64,000 nucleotides of DNA, taken from assembly GCF_019279795.1 (NCBI RefSeq), contig NC_056749.1, positions 576,947,549 to 577,011,548 on the forward strand, written 5' to 3'. This document shows positions 53,991 to 64,000 of this stretch, in pieces. Positions within the stretch are counted from its first letter, which is position 1. The number at the start of each line of letters is the position of its first letter. The position numbers were made by a program, and so were the translations under genes. The DNA is from Protopterus annectens (lineage: Eukaryota > Chordata > Ceratodontiformes > Protopteridae). Below the pieces are notes generated by a model. It made no database searches. It was not told the origin of the DNA and was given only the letters and a program-made list of their open reading frames with translations.

Positions 53991-55589
53991 ATGCAGAAAG
54001 GAGCTCACACCAAACCTTCATACATATACGTCCAATCTCTATTCCACCGTCCAAGAAAACGTAGCCACGTTCAGCAGGGACATGAGTCATTATCAGAATC
54101 TTGCTACATTAGGAGCTCTTGCATTTTAACATAATGGAATTAATAGAGATCACATGTGTTATCTGTACCATGTTCTATCATCGGACTATCAATTACTCCT
54201 CTCCTTACATGTGTACAGTACTGCCGATTAAAACTGGTAACAAGGGGTAAGGCATTGTGCTGTGAAACTGTCTTTAACTTGGGCAATATCAGAAACTGGT
54301 TTAAGAGAACGGTCACAAACTGATCTCAAGCCATTTTTTTTACTGGCAACAGAAACATTCATGAATGAAAACCACTTGCCCACTGTGATGAGCTATTTCT
54401 ATTACCACCTCTCACACCACCAAGTCCAGCAGAACATTAGAGAACAGAGGAGTTTGGTCTTTGCTTGTGCAAGTATACCCTGTAAAGGAGGGATGATCTT
54501 CCCATGGCGTCAATCTTGGGACCCACTTGTCTGAAACAACATGTTGCCAGAGAGACAAAAATGCAGAATCAGACTTTCTGGGAGAGATACTAGAATGCCA
54601 GCTAGGGTATTTGCACAAGGGCCACTACTTACTTATGATCTCCTCTTCTGTCCTTGGGTATGCATGGATTCCTACATTCTTTTCTGAAACCTTGCTGCCA
54701 AAATGACTGTTTACCAGGCTTGTTTTTTTTTTTCTTGATTCATTTGGACAATGGAACAAAATAACTGAGGGAATTCTTTAGAGAGGGAGTGTTAAATCAG
54801 ACTAATGCCCTGTATATTGACATAACCAGCTAACAGCCCGGGGATCACTTCTGTAGCTCTGCTCGATAGGGGTACAGAAACATAATTTTCTTGGGTGGCG
54901 AAAGCCAGGGAACCTTTTTGGCTAGGCTTAATAAGGCCCTCTGGCTGATTGTCTAGTACCTACTTATGAACACCATACCTTTTGCATCAGTTGGACCACA
55001 ATCTCTATGCAAACATGAAATTCAAAGCTTTGTTTTACATTATATACAAGGTTTTGCAAATGAAGCCAGAACAATCTCTTCAACACAGTATGTGCTGGAG
55101 AAAGCACATACAACTGATTCCAGGTGGATCCATAACAGGATATCTGTCAGCCCATATGGGCACTATCAATCTCTGGAACACTGCCTATGTGAAAATCACA
55201 AACACCTACAGTGTACCACTGAACCATTTTGCGTTGCCCATGTCTGCACAATACACTAATTCAACATATATGGTGGATCACAGCTGCTGTTGGTGTCAGC
55301 TTGGGGCACTGCATAGTCAGTCCATATAACTCTTTTGCTCTCATCCCTGATATGCTACATTATTTCGTGGTGCACCATCCACGCTAAACAGACATAATGT
55401 AGCAGTGAACAGAGGTGCTTTGCCCACGTCTCCTCAAAAAATGCTGCACCAGAGCCGAGGGACCCAAGCTGCAGTTGATGACAGCACTGCCCACCTAACA
55501 ATTGTTGCAACAATTCCATTTAAGTGACACTGCATGGTCCCTAAATAGGGTTGTTGCCAGTCCAACTCAACTCCATTGTTCACCATTAC
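53991..55589 (+). other. Possible decayed coding sequence, unclassified
   Basis: Two plus-strand stretches look protein-like rather than random. At 54262-54534 there are 90 codons with MSYFYYHLSHHQVQQ and KGGMIFPWRQSWDP. At 54982-55329 there are 115 codons with ALFYIIYKVLQMKPEQS and GYLSAHMGTINLW, overlapping another open frame at 54966-55259. I do not recognise a family. They could be relics of a transposon or a retrotransposed host gene. Confidence 0.3.
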
Positions 55590-56140
55590 ACCATGCAATG
55601 CACATGCATGCACGAACGCACACATGCACCCACAAGCACCCACGCATGCCAGTGCGCGCACTCACCCACGCATGCCAGTGCGCGCACTCACCAACGCATG
55701 CCAGTGCGCGCACTCACCCACGCATGCCAGTGCGCGCACTCACCCACGCATGCCAGTGCGCGCACTCACCCACGCATGCCAGTGCGCGCACAACTCACCC
55801 ATGCCTGCGCGCACAACTCACCCACGCCTGCGCTCACAACTCACCTGCGCGTGCGCGCACAACTCACCCACGCCTGCGCGCACAACTCACCCACGCCTGC
55901 GCGCACAACTCGCCCACGCCTGCGCGCACAACTCACCCACGCCTGCCAGTGCGCGCGCAACTCACCCACGCTTGCCAGTGCGCGCGCAACTCACCCACGC
56001 TTGCCAGTGCGCGCGCAACTCACCCACGCTTGCCAGTGCGCGCGCAACTCACCCACGCTTGCCAGTGCGCGCGCAACTCACCCACGCTTGCCAGTGCGCG
56101 CACAACTCACCCACGCCTGCATGTGCGCGCACACTTTTAC
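55590..56140. repeat. GC-rich minisatellite, units of about 23-29 bp
   Basis: Three related blocks. The first has 26-bp units CACTCACCCACGCATGCCAG TGCGCG. A 23-bp variant lacking CCAGTG follows around 55790-55930. The last has 29-bp units with GCGCGCGCAACTCACCCACG to about 56110. All three plus-strand frames are open because the units have no stop; these are not genes. Confidence 0.95.
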
Positions 56141-57599
56141 TAAAATAAACAGTGAGTACAAAGTAAACATAATTGTTCAGAAATCAAATACTTAAAAATG
56201 CAAAGAAAATATCTTTTTTTGCAAGGACATAAGCTCCTCTACATCCCATATATGCCCTGCTTCTTATATATAAACTAACTATGAGATCACACTACTTTGG
56301 GAAAGGGCATATTCAAAATCTCCACTCTACCCTGGTTTTCACCAGGAAAATTTGTAATCTTTCCATTTTTGAACACTTTTACCAGTCTTTTCACTTATTC
56401 AGATGCATGAAAGTCACCATGTGACATAATGACCGAGTAGTAGTCTTGATTGGTCAGACAGGGAAGAAATACTCCAGGTTATCCCAGCATGGGGAAGTTA
56501 GGGAGCAAGGGTTTGATGAAGTGATGAAACAGGCAAGAGTTGAGAGAGTTCTTTGTCAATGCCAGTTGGAGTTAATGCAGCTAGGAAGGGGAGGACAGAA
56601 GGAGTTGAGTAGAAAGCCCTTTACAAGCACATGTACTTTTTATAGCAGCTATGGTTTTAGGCTAGTTTGATTGTAGCAGTGATAATGGTTACCTTAATTA
56701 AATGCTGATTTAGTTCTAGAAGGAAGGGCTGAAAAAATGCATGCCCTGTTACTTGCTGCACAACAGGTAAAAGGAATAGCTAGCCTGTGAGCTGCCGCCA
56801 GTCTAAGTGCCTCTGTAAGGTTATGAGGTGAAGGAGTCCAGCATGGTATATGCATGAGTTGTGAGGTTAACAAGAGTCTAGCATAATGTCTGCAAGAGCT
56901 GTCTGGGAGCCTGAAGGTAGATTATGGCTGGACTTGGGAGTGACACTTCAGAAGACCAGGTCACTTTAGGCTTATAGGTGCATTGATCTGTGTTCCACAG
57001 AAGTGGTTTCTGGGGCATGTAATGTAACTCTGTTAGACTGAGACATGAGCCTACATTTATTCTGAATCTCAGATATGTAGAAAATAGAACATTCTTGAAA
57101 CAGATTCAGAAAAAAAAAACATAATGTGACTACAAGTAACCTTGTAACTGGGGAAAGGCACTTTCTTCTTCTTAGGATTCTTTAGCCTTTACGCAAGCTG
57201 ACCATGGTCCAGGCAAAGTTTAGTATTTTGTCACTATGTGCTTTTTCAGTGTGTGTGATCCATGCATTGTCTTTGGTTGAGAGCATTTCTCTTAGTACCC
57301 CTTCTGTGGCTGTCAAATCGGCTAACCTTTTCCGTGCATTTAGGATGACCTTTATAACCACCATCCTGGCTGTGCAGTATTGGGATCCAGTTTCCACCAC
57401 TACTGAAATATATTTTAAGCATGATTTTGAAGAATATTAAAGTAGTAACATTTGTATAATACAGAGATCAGCTATGCCATGATATGCCCAGGAGGATGTC
57501 ATGCAAATTGAGAAAAGAACAGACCCTGAATCCAGAGCATTATTGAAACATAATGCGTCATAGGTGTTGGATCAATGAAGAGTTTACATAGTGAGTGTC
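56141..57599. other. No gene recognised
   Basis: Unassigned. The minus-strand frame 57400-57182 (NARKRLADLTATEGVLREML and on) is lysine/leucine-rich and could be a transposon relic, but no family is identified. Confidence 0.5.
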
Positions 57600-58760
57600 A
57601 TTCTGCCAATCAGTGATGGATGGACCACATGATGTGTAGCAGCATATTATGGCATCCCTCCTCAGCACATGTCCAAACCAAAGCAGTCTCGCCTTTCTCT
57701 TGGTCACCAAACCGTCCAGCCTGAGCTGAGCCTCTAATATACTCATTCCTAATCCTGTCCATCATCGTCATACCCATTGCAAATCTTAACCTTTTTAACT
57801 CTGCCACATCCAGCTCTGACTCCTGCCTTTTTGTCAATGCCACTGTCTCCAACCCATATAACATAGCTAGTCTCACTACCCTCTTGTAGACCTTCCCTTT
57901 CACTCTGACTGGTACCTGTCACAAATCACTTCTCGCGCTCTTTTCTACCCACTCCACCCTGCCTGTACTCTCTTCACATCTCTTCCATGCTCACCATTAC
58001 TCTGAACTGTTGATCCCAAGTATTTAAACGTATCCACCTTCGCCAGCTCTACTCCCTGTATCCTCACTATTCCTCTATCCTCCCTCGCATTCACAGACAT
58101 ATATTCTGTCTTAGTCCTGCTGACCTTCATTCCTCTCCTCTCTAGAGCATATTTCCACCTCTCCAGGGTCTCCTCAACCTGGTTCCTACTCTCACTACAG
58201 ATCACAATATCATCTGCCAACATCATAGTCCACGGTGCCTCCTGTCTGATCTTGTCTGTCAACCGGTCCATCACCATTGCAAATGAGAAAGGGCTCAGAG
58301 CTGATCCTGGATGTAATCTCATCTCCACGTTAAAATGGATCAGTCACTCCCACTGCAGACCTCACCACTGACGCACTACCGTTGTACATATCCTGCACCA
58401 CTCTTAAATACTTCTCTGACATACCTGACTTCCTCATATAATACCACAACTCCTCTCTAGGCACCCTATCGTATGCTTTCTCCAAGTCCACAAAGACACA
58501 ACGCAACTCCTCCTGACCTTCTCTGTACTTTTCCATCAACACTCTCAAAGCAAACGTCGCATCTGTAGTGCTCTTTCCCAGCATGAAACCATACTGTTGA
58601 TCACTAATCATCACCTCCCTTCTTAACCTAGCTTACACTACTCTTTCCCATAACTTCATGCTGTGACTGATCAATTTTATCCATCTGTAGTTACTACAGC
58701 TCTGCACATCACCCTTATTCTTATGCCTCAGATTCTTAGTCATGGATAACGTACACTGAT
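57600..58760 (-). pseudogene. RTE LINE reverse transcriptase fragment (minus strand)
   Basis: Minus-strand frames in order. 58614-58330: [40 protein letters not shown] (motif A). 58328-57945: HPGSALSPFSFAMVMDRLTD, the catalytic LADDIVICSES box, ERRGMKVSRTKTEYMSVN and FKYLGSTVQSNGE. 57903-57640: YKRVVRLAMLYGLETVALTK, DRIRNEYIRGSAQAGRFGD and LVWTCAEE-like residues. One break near 58328 and another near 57930 separate the frames. The 3' end near 57600 is truncated before the usual GTGGCGACCCC tail. The sequence is typical of vertebrate RTE elements. Confidence 0.92.
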
Positions 58761-59174
58761 AAAAGCTATTTTGACTACTTCATCTGTTTCCCCAATTGTC
58801 TAGTAGCTGAAGATTCAGCAAGTTGAAACTAATTTGAAACTTCTGCTACTTGAAACCATTTAAAAAACAAATTTGTTGTAGTACTCCCCCTTCCAGCCCC
58901 CCCCCCCCCAACCACCACATATATAAATACACTAACTTAATGATTGCACTACCCTGGAGAAAAGAGAGAGAAGTCCCCACACAAATTTTATCACCTCTGA
59001 CCTTCGAATGCAAACTGTACTAGCAGTGATTTCCCCCTCTGAAGCAGCAATAGTGGATGCAACACCAGCAAATTTTGATTGTGAGTTCAAACCTAATCTA
59101 GTTTACACTCAGCAAAGTAGGAGTGAATATGAGTTAGCAACCAGTTCTGTGCTACCCATCATTTCTTTATCTGG
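58761..59174. other. No gene recognised
   Basis: Short AT-rich spacer with a C11-type run near 58899-58909. Confidence 0.6.
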
Positions 59175-59950
59175 GGAGGGGGATAATGAGTCCCACTGCT
59201 TGAGCACCACTTGACAGATGGGTAGAGAGAGAGAGACAGATGGGAGTTAACAGCTGATGGTAGCAAAACCATCCTGTGGTTGGGGAAAGATTAGCACACA
59301 ACATGAGTCACACTTCTGAAGCACTATCTGGCAGATGGACCAGTGAAGGTTTGGAATAACAATGGCTTACCCATATTTTAGATGGAGAGGGATCGGGTTC
59401 AGTCCCACCACTCTGGTATTGCCTGGCAGATGACCAGGGAGAGATGGAGTGAACAGATAATGATGGCCAACCTGTCCGGTGGGTGGGAAGAAATGGTCAT
59501 ACAACATGAGCCCCACTGGTGAAGCACTATCTAGTAGACAGGCCACTGAGGTATAGGAATTATCATGGCTTAACCAACCTTTAGACAGGGTGGACATAGC
59601 GATGTTCCACACACTCTAGCAGAGAGATGGCAGTGAACAACTGATGGTAATGCCTTATCTAGTGGGTAGGGAGAAATTGGCACAGATCCTATTCTTCAAA
59701 CATCAACTTAAAGATGGCCAGAGACAAGGGAATGAACAGTTGATGATAGATTGGGGGGGATGAATCAGTATAAAGCCCACTTCTTGAGAGCTGCCTGGCG
59801 GATGGTCAGGGAGAGATGTGAGCAAACAACTTTACCCCCTCTCATGGGTAGATGGGTGGGTGAGAGGCACTCGCACAAATTCCATTCTTGAACACTCTGT
59901 GGGAGATGACCAGTGAGAGGTAGGACTGAACAGCTGATCTTGGTTAGCGG
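59175..59950. repeat. Diverged tandem array, period about 90-115 bp
   Basis: About eight imperfect units recognisable by AGTCCCACTTCTTGAAGCAC...CTGGCAGATGG...GGGAGAGATG...GAACAGCTGATGGTA...GTGGGTGGGGAGAAATTGGC. Unit starts fall near 59190, 59305, 59400, 59508, 59605, 59692, 59778 and 59875. The divergence indicates an old array. Confidence 0.8.
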
Positions 59951-61071
59951 ATCCTGGCAGACATCCTATAGCTTTAACAGCACAGATGTACATGATGGCC
60001 TGGTAGCATCTGACCTTTGCCCCAGCCCCCAGTGTCTGGCTATAATTTGAGGCCACTAATAAGGAAAGGAGGGGATCCCCAGCTCCCCCAGCAGGATAAT
60101 GTGGAGTACTAATGTCAGGAACAATGGAGATAGCTAGTAGGTGAGTGGGATTAGTCACATTGAAAGAGCAAAAAAGCAAAATATGTTTTTCAGCGATAAA
60201 AAGGTATATGAAAATTAGCTAAGAAAATGTACATGTATTAAGTTTATACAGATATATATTCACACACGTTTTATAGTAAATGCTTATATATAAACAGTTG
60301 ATTAACTGCCATTAACACCCTCTCTCTACTTTCAGTTAAGCTAGTTTCAGTGGATTTTGCAGATCTTAAAGTAAACATAAATCAGCTAATTTTTGTGTGA
60401 CCTGTTACTTATCCTTGTAGTTTTCTTCCTTCTCTACATGAGAAATGTCACAACTCTGCATATTGTTAGCTAAAGAGGCAACAAAGGCATTCTTATTATA
60501 AAACTATTGACAGTTATCACATCATATTTTTTATTTTCATATATCCTTTGAGTTACTTCTCTGCTTTTTCACTTTGTCACATGCTTTGAGTTGGTGTCAA
60601 CAGTACTATATTAAAGAAATGTAACTATGATGACAAATAGCTGATTGGAAAGCAGAATATGCTGTGCATATATCAGACAAGTCTCATCTAAGTACAGTCA
60701 AAATAGTGAAAGTACTCCTAAAAATACGGCAGATGTTCACTCCAAACTCAGCTAGGATTTAAAAAATTTAACTCTTTGGTGTCTAGTATCTGGATTGCAG
60801 TGATGAAGAATGATAATTGATAACAGAGGGCCAGTGGATTCATCTTCTCTAACCTTTCTTAAAACTTCAGAAACTGAAGCAAATGTGAATCGCAAAAATT
60901 TATGTAGAAGCACAGGTCTTTAATTTTCACATTAGTACACAGAGTAATGCATACAGCCCAAAAGAAGCAATATAATTTGTTAAAAGTCAGCATGATGTAA
61001 ACAAAGCCTTAAACACCAAATTGTATGCTGACTCAGGTTCAAGCTTCTCTTATTTATTCTTGTTTTACTTT
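59951..61071. other. No gene recognised
   Basis: AT-rich sequence with only short open frames and no recognisable repeat. Confidence 0.55.
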
Positions 61072-61110
61072 TACACTCGCTAAACAGCAAAAGCGTTGCT
61101 TAGCGAGTGT
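61072..61110. repeat. Small hairpin
   Basis: ACACTCGCTAA is mirrored by TTAGCGAGTGT across a 17-base loop: an 11-bp perfect stem. Confidence 0.85.
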
Positions 61111-61190
61111 ACAATAACTGCTGAATCGGATCTCACTCGTACTCTTTTGCCAGCATTACCAACTATTTTGTCTTTTTTTTTTTTAAACGC

Positions 61191-61343
61191 TCCACCTGTT
61201 GCCTTAATGCTTATTTTTACTGATACTTATTTTTGATTAAGGTTCTGTAATACGATCATTAGTTTAATAACTAGACAATCGCATTACAGAACCTTAATCA
61301 AAAATAAGTATCAGCAAAAATAAGCATTAAGGTGGCAGGTGGA
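61191..61343. mobile_element. Foldback MITE-like element
   Basis: Arms of about 67 bp (61191-61257 and 61277-61343) are near-perfect inverted copies (TTAATGCTTATTTTTACTGA and TCAGCAAAAATAAGCATTAA) around a 20-base loop. Inner tips carry TCTGTAATRCGATC. A second hairpin with the same inner motif is at 61373-61428. Confidence 0.85.
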
Positions 61344-61372
61344 ATTTGGTAAAAACAGGCAAAATAGTGCTT

Positions 61373-61428
61373 TCTGTAATGCGATCGTTTCTTTAAAAAC
61401 TAAGAACATCACGATCGCATTACAGAAC
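61373..61428. repeat. Second foldback sharing the inner motif
   Basis: TCTGTAATGCGATCGT is mirrored by ACGATCGCATTACAGA with a loop of about 24 bases. It probably belongs to the same element family as 61191-61343. Confidence 0.85.
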
Positions 61429-62188
61429 CTTTACAAAATATAATTGTCGGCTAAGGATAATCTGTTCCCACAAAACTGTAAGGGCAGTGGAGAATGTACC
61501 TGTATTGAAAGAAGAAAGAATGCTTCCATGCGATTACCAGCTTCACATTACAGTAGCTTCAATTAAGATCCCTCAAAAAAAATAGATGCACCCAGCAACT
61601 ACAGTGAGCAGAATAGTTTCCACAGATGCCCAAGTTTGTCATTTTATTGGCTGCAAGCCATATTAAAACTATCTAATGCATATGCAATTAGCAGGGGAGT
61701 TGCCATGGTGAAAAAAACTGAGGAAGGTGGTTTGTGGGTGGTCCTTCGACAGCAACAGAGAAAACTGGGATTAAAAACAAAGGGTGTTATTACCGAGCCA
61801 CTGCAGCGCCCATATGAAGTGTACAGCTCTGCGAGACTGTTACAGGCTTAAAGATGGAAGAAAGTACCAGAGATGTCAGTAGGGGGAATGGAAAAAGTCA
61901 AAGTAGTTATTTTCTGTAGCACCTTGTATGGTTTATGATGCCATAGTCAAATGACAGGGAATAAAAATGTTTTTGAAACGAGGAAACTTCTGAGGAAGCA
62001 TTTAGTGGTCCTTTAAGATCAGTGTTTTATTTATATAACTAGCATTTTCAAATACCTGTTTACATGTGTGGCAGTGGGACCTCCACTGTCAAGATTCTTG
62101 TCTTTAAATAAATTAGGGAATAAGTTTGTGAAGTTTCTATAGAAAATTTCTAAGAAAGTTGATAACCAACATAATTTATATAGATCAG
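61429..62188. other. No gene recognised; left flank of element E
   Basis: A 71-codon plus-strand frame (61636-61851) has no known domain. Confidence 0.55.
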
Positions 62189-62375
62189 ATGTTCTTTGTG
62201 TTTCACTGTTGCAGTCATTACATTTGGGGTAATCTGCTGGCAGGTTGCTTTCAGTCGGCCTGATTAACAAAGTCTTGGGTCCTGCGTCGGTTGCTGTCCC
62301 TTCTTCCATGATATGTTGTCAGGGGTATAAAATATGCAGCCGACGCCATTACATCAGTCTTTCTTGCCGCGCGGT
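62189..62375. repeat. Left inverted terminal repeat of element E
   Basis: Shares CACTGTTGCAGTC and TCTTTCTTGCCGC with elements B and C. Its partner lies outside the window. Confidence 0.85.
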
Positions 62376-62507
62376 GCCTGAAGCAGAAGCAGTTCGCAAG
62401 TGCCGGTCGTCTGACTCCTGAAATTTTCATTTTCGAGTTTCAGAACCGAAGTCTTCAACTAAAAAGATAAGTACCCCGTTGTGGAAACAACTTCTTGCTC
62501 CTTACGT

Positions 62508-64000
62508 ATGTCAGTAAAAGTTAATAATTGCATTACTTGTGGGAAGCAAATACCTCATAAGGATTTTCATTTGTACTGTATTCCTTACCTAGGCCCTGAC
62601 CACAACGTACCTTGCTGTCGGTTTTGTACTAAATTTAATCAACACACTGTTAAACGTCGGTATGTTTTTGCTTCTAAATATTTTGGCTCATGCTTTAATT
62701 ATCCAGAAATGTCGTCTGTTAGCGATCCGATTACCGGAGTGCTTAAAAAATGCAAAGAAAGAGACAGGCCGTCGAGGTCCAAAACTGACGATGACGCTTC
62801 TAAGCCAGTCGCCAGTTCGCCGGTACTCAGTGAGGCGCTTTCGCAGTACCCGATACCTGCTACTTCTGATTCGTAGGCCTCTACTGAGACCCATTCGGAG
62901 TCCGGTATGCTGCAAGATGCTTCAGTTATGGAACCCTAATCTCTACCTTAGATGGGTCCGGAGCCACTGTGCAGGCACCGGCTTCTGAGGGTGTTTTCAG
63001 GCCTACAGATTTGTATATTAGACCGACGCCATCTTTAAAACTAAGGCCAAAATCTAAATCAGTCTAAAAATCCGACGCCTGGGCCACATGTGCAGGCCCC
63101 TATGCCTAAAAAACAAATGATCAAAATGGCTGAAGATTTAATTACTCTGATCAGTGGTAGCCACCCCCCCCCCCCTCTAAGAGGCCTAGGCAAGACATTG
63201 ATTATGAATCTTCTGAACAGGATTCTATTTCTTCTGACTCTTCTAATGAACAGTATTTGTCTATACCTACTTATGAGGACCCTGATGGAGAAAATTGCAT
63301 TCCTTCTGCTTCTCCCCCTGAGTTTTTTTCTTTTGGGGAAACTTTACATACCTTAAGGGAGCATTTCCACTGGGAAAGTCAGGATTTCTCTGAATCTAAA
63401 AAGAGACAAGGATTTTCTTCTTCCTCAGCATAGGCCTTTGGCTGTACCTCCTGTTCTAGACTTTGTTGATGATGTTTTTTTCAGAATCTAGTATGGCTCC
63501 TGATTCTCTGCCTCCGGCTCCTTGTAAGCCAGACAGATACTACAGGGTTCATGACTCCCACAAATTCCTTTTCAAAAAATCCTATTGCAGATCCTGAAAC
63601 TATTTCTCAGGGTCTCAAGGGCATTAAGGCCTCTAATGCTAAAAATCCTACCCCTTCTGAGAGAGATTCCAGGACGCTGGATAAATGGGGTAATGAGGTT
63701 TACACCTCTGGAACCTTGACAATCAGGGCTTTAAACTGTCAATTTCATGTGCTTAAATATCAACAGCATATCATGGGACTGCCTAAACAGAAAATGTTAA
63801 TTTCTGACTGTGTGGAAAATAAAGATTTACAGGATTTATTGCGTTCAGCTGAACAAGTTGGAAAACATACTTTGCAATGTGGTTTTGATTCTTTGGAGGC
63901 CTCTTGCAAGGCTGCTGTAACTGGGTCTGTGCTAAGAAGGCATGCTTGGATCAGAGCAAACTCTGCCTAATCATGTTAAAGCAAAATTGTTGGATGCTCC
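62508..64000 (+). pseudogene. Gag-like protein of element E, broken
   Basis: The start at 62508 (MSVKVNNCITCGKQ) has the full Cys/His cluster: CITC, HKDFHLYC, CxxxxLG with the fourth Cys replaced (IPYLGPDH), and CRFC. The frame stops at 62876. Later parts are at 63090-63200 (KKQMIKMAEDLITLISGSHP) and 63551-63970 (LDKWGNEVYTSGTLTIRALN, KHTLQCGFDSLEASCKAA, RRHAW). Frameshifts near 63180 and 63400-63550 break it. It is the N-terminal two-thirds of the same protein as 43653-45389. Confidence 0.88.

Larger units (their letters stand above)
62189..64000 (+). mobile_element. DIRS element E (left part; continues beyond window)
   Basis: Starts ATGTTCTTTGTGTTTCACTG, matching the left ends of B and C. 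A left terminal repeat with TATAAAAT (62326-62333) precedes a broken gag-like ORF. The right part lies outside the window. Family of B and C. Confidence 0.92.

Noticed and set aside
55502..56195. Three overlapping open frames of about 200 codons
   Set aside because: All three frames are open because the minisatellite unit has no stop codon. Composition follows the repeat.

Overview
The window is non-coding eukaryotic chromosomal DNA, about as dense in transposons as a genome gets. I find no convincing host gene, tRNA or rRNA. Tyrosine-recombinase retrotransposons of the DIRS group, RTE and CR1/L2-type LINEs, L1-like LINEs, a Penelope-like insertion carrying a hammerhead ribozyme, tRNA-derived SINEs with an RTE-like tail and very long (TA)n tracts together suggest an aquatic vertebrate (fish, lungfish or amphibian) with a repeat-rich genome. 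The sequence alone does not fix the species.

Layout. 1-3093: right part of DIRS element A. 3094-6335: degraded LINE-like DNA, one SINE and (TA)n tracts. 6336-16117: a minus-strand CR1/L2-like LINE split by a complete DIRS element (B, 7457-12902) and by a short plus-strand LINE copy (14346-14815). 16118-18639: an isolated DIRS terminus, a duplicated flank and a hAT-like MITE. 18640-24414: DIRS element D, same family as A. 24415-26110: second copy of the duplicated flank, carrying a 634-bp Penelope-like insertion with a hammerhead ribozyme. 26111-36262: a decayed LINE of the restriction-like-endonuclease type split by L1-like minus-strand DNA and a 525-bp (TA)n tract, plus a SINE. 36263-37146: RTE fragment. 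37147-43336: no recognisable gene. 43337-48806: DIRS element C, the best preserved copy. 48807-62188: SINE, LINE and RTE fragments, a 641-bp tandem duplication, two minisatellites and a cluster of foldback repeats. 62189-64000: left end of DIRS element E.

Five DIRS copies of two families (A and D; B, C and E) show the full design: inverted terminal repeats, a right end that extends about 27-33 nt past the left, an internal complementary region that splices the complements of both ends, a gag-like ORF with a cysteine/histidine N-terminus, RT-RNase H-methyltransferase, and a tyrosine recombinase. In C the recombinase frame is the gag frame. It is interrupted by a single TGA at the end of gag and then stays open through the whole RT-RNase H region, which is read in the other frame. 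The equivalent minus-one frame is also open over long stretches in A and D.

The most noteworthy items are the hammerhead ribozyme (25639-25707), the overlapping gag/recombinase frame, the seamless insertion of B into a LINE reading frame, and a (TG)n microsatellite that apparently grew from a short TG run inside an RTE coding sequence.
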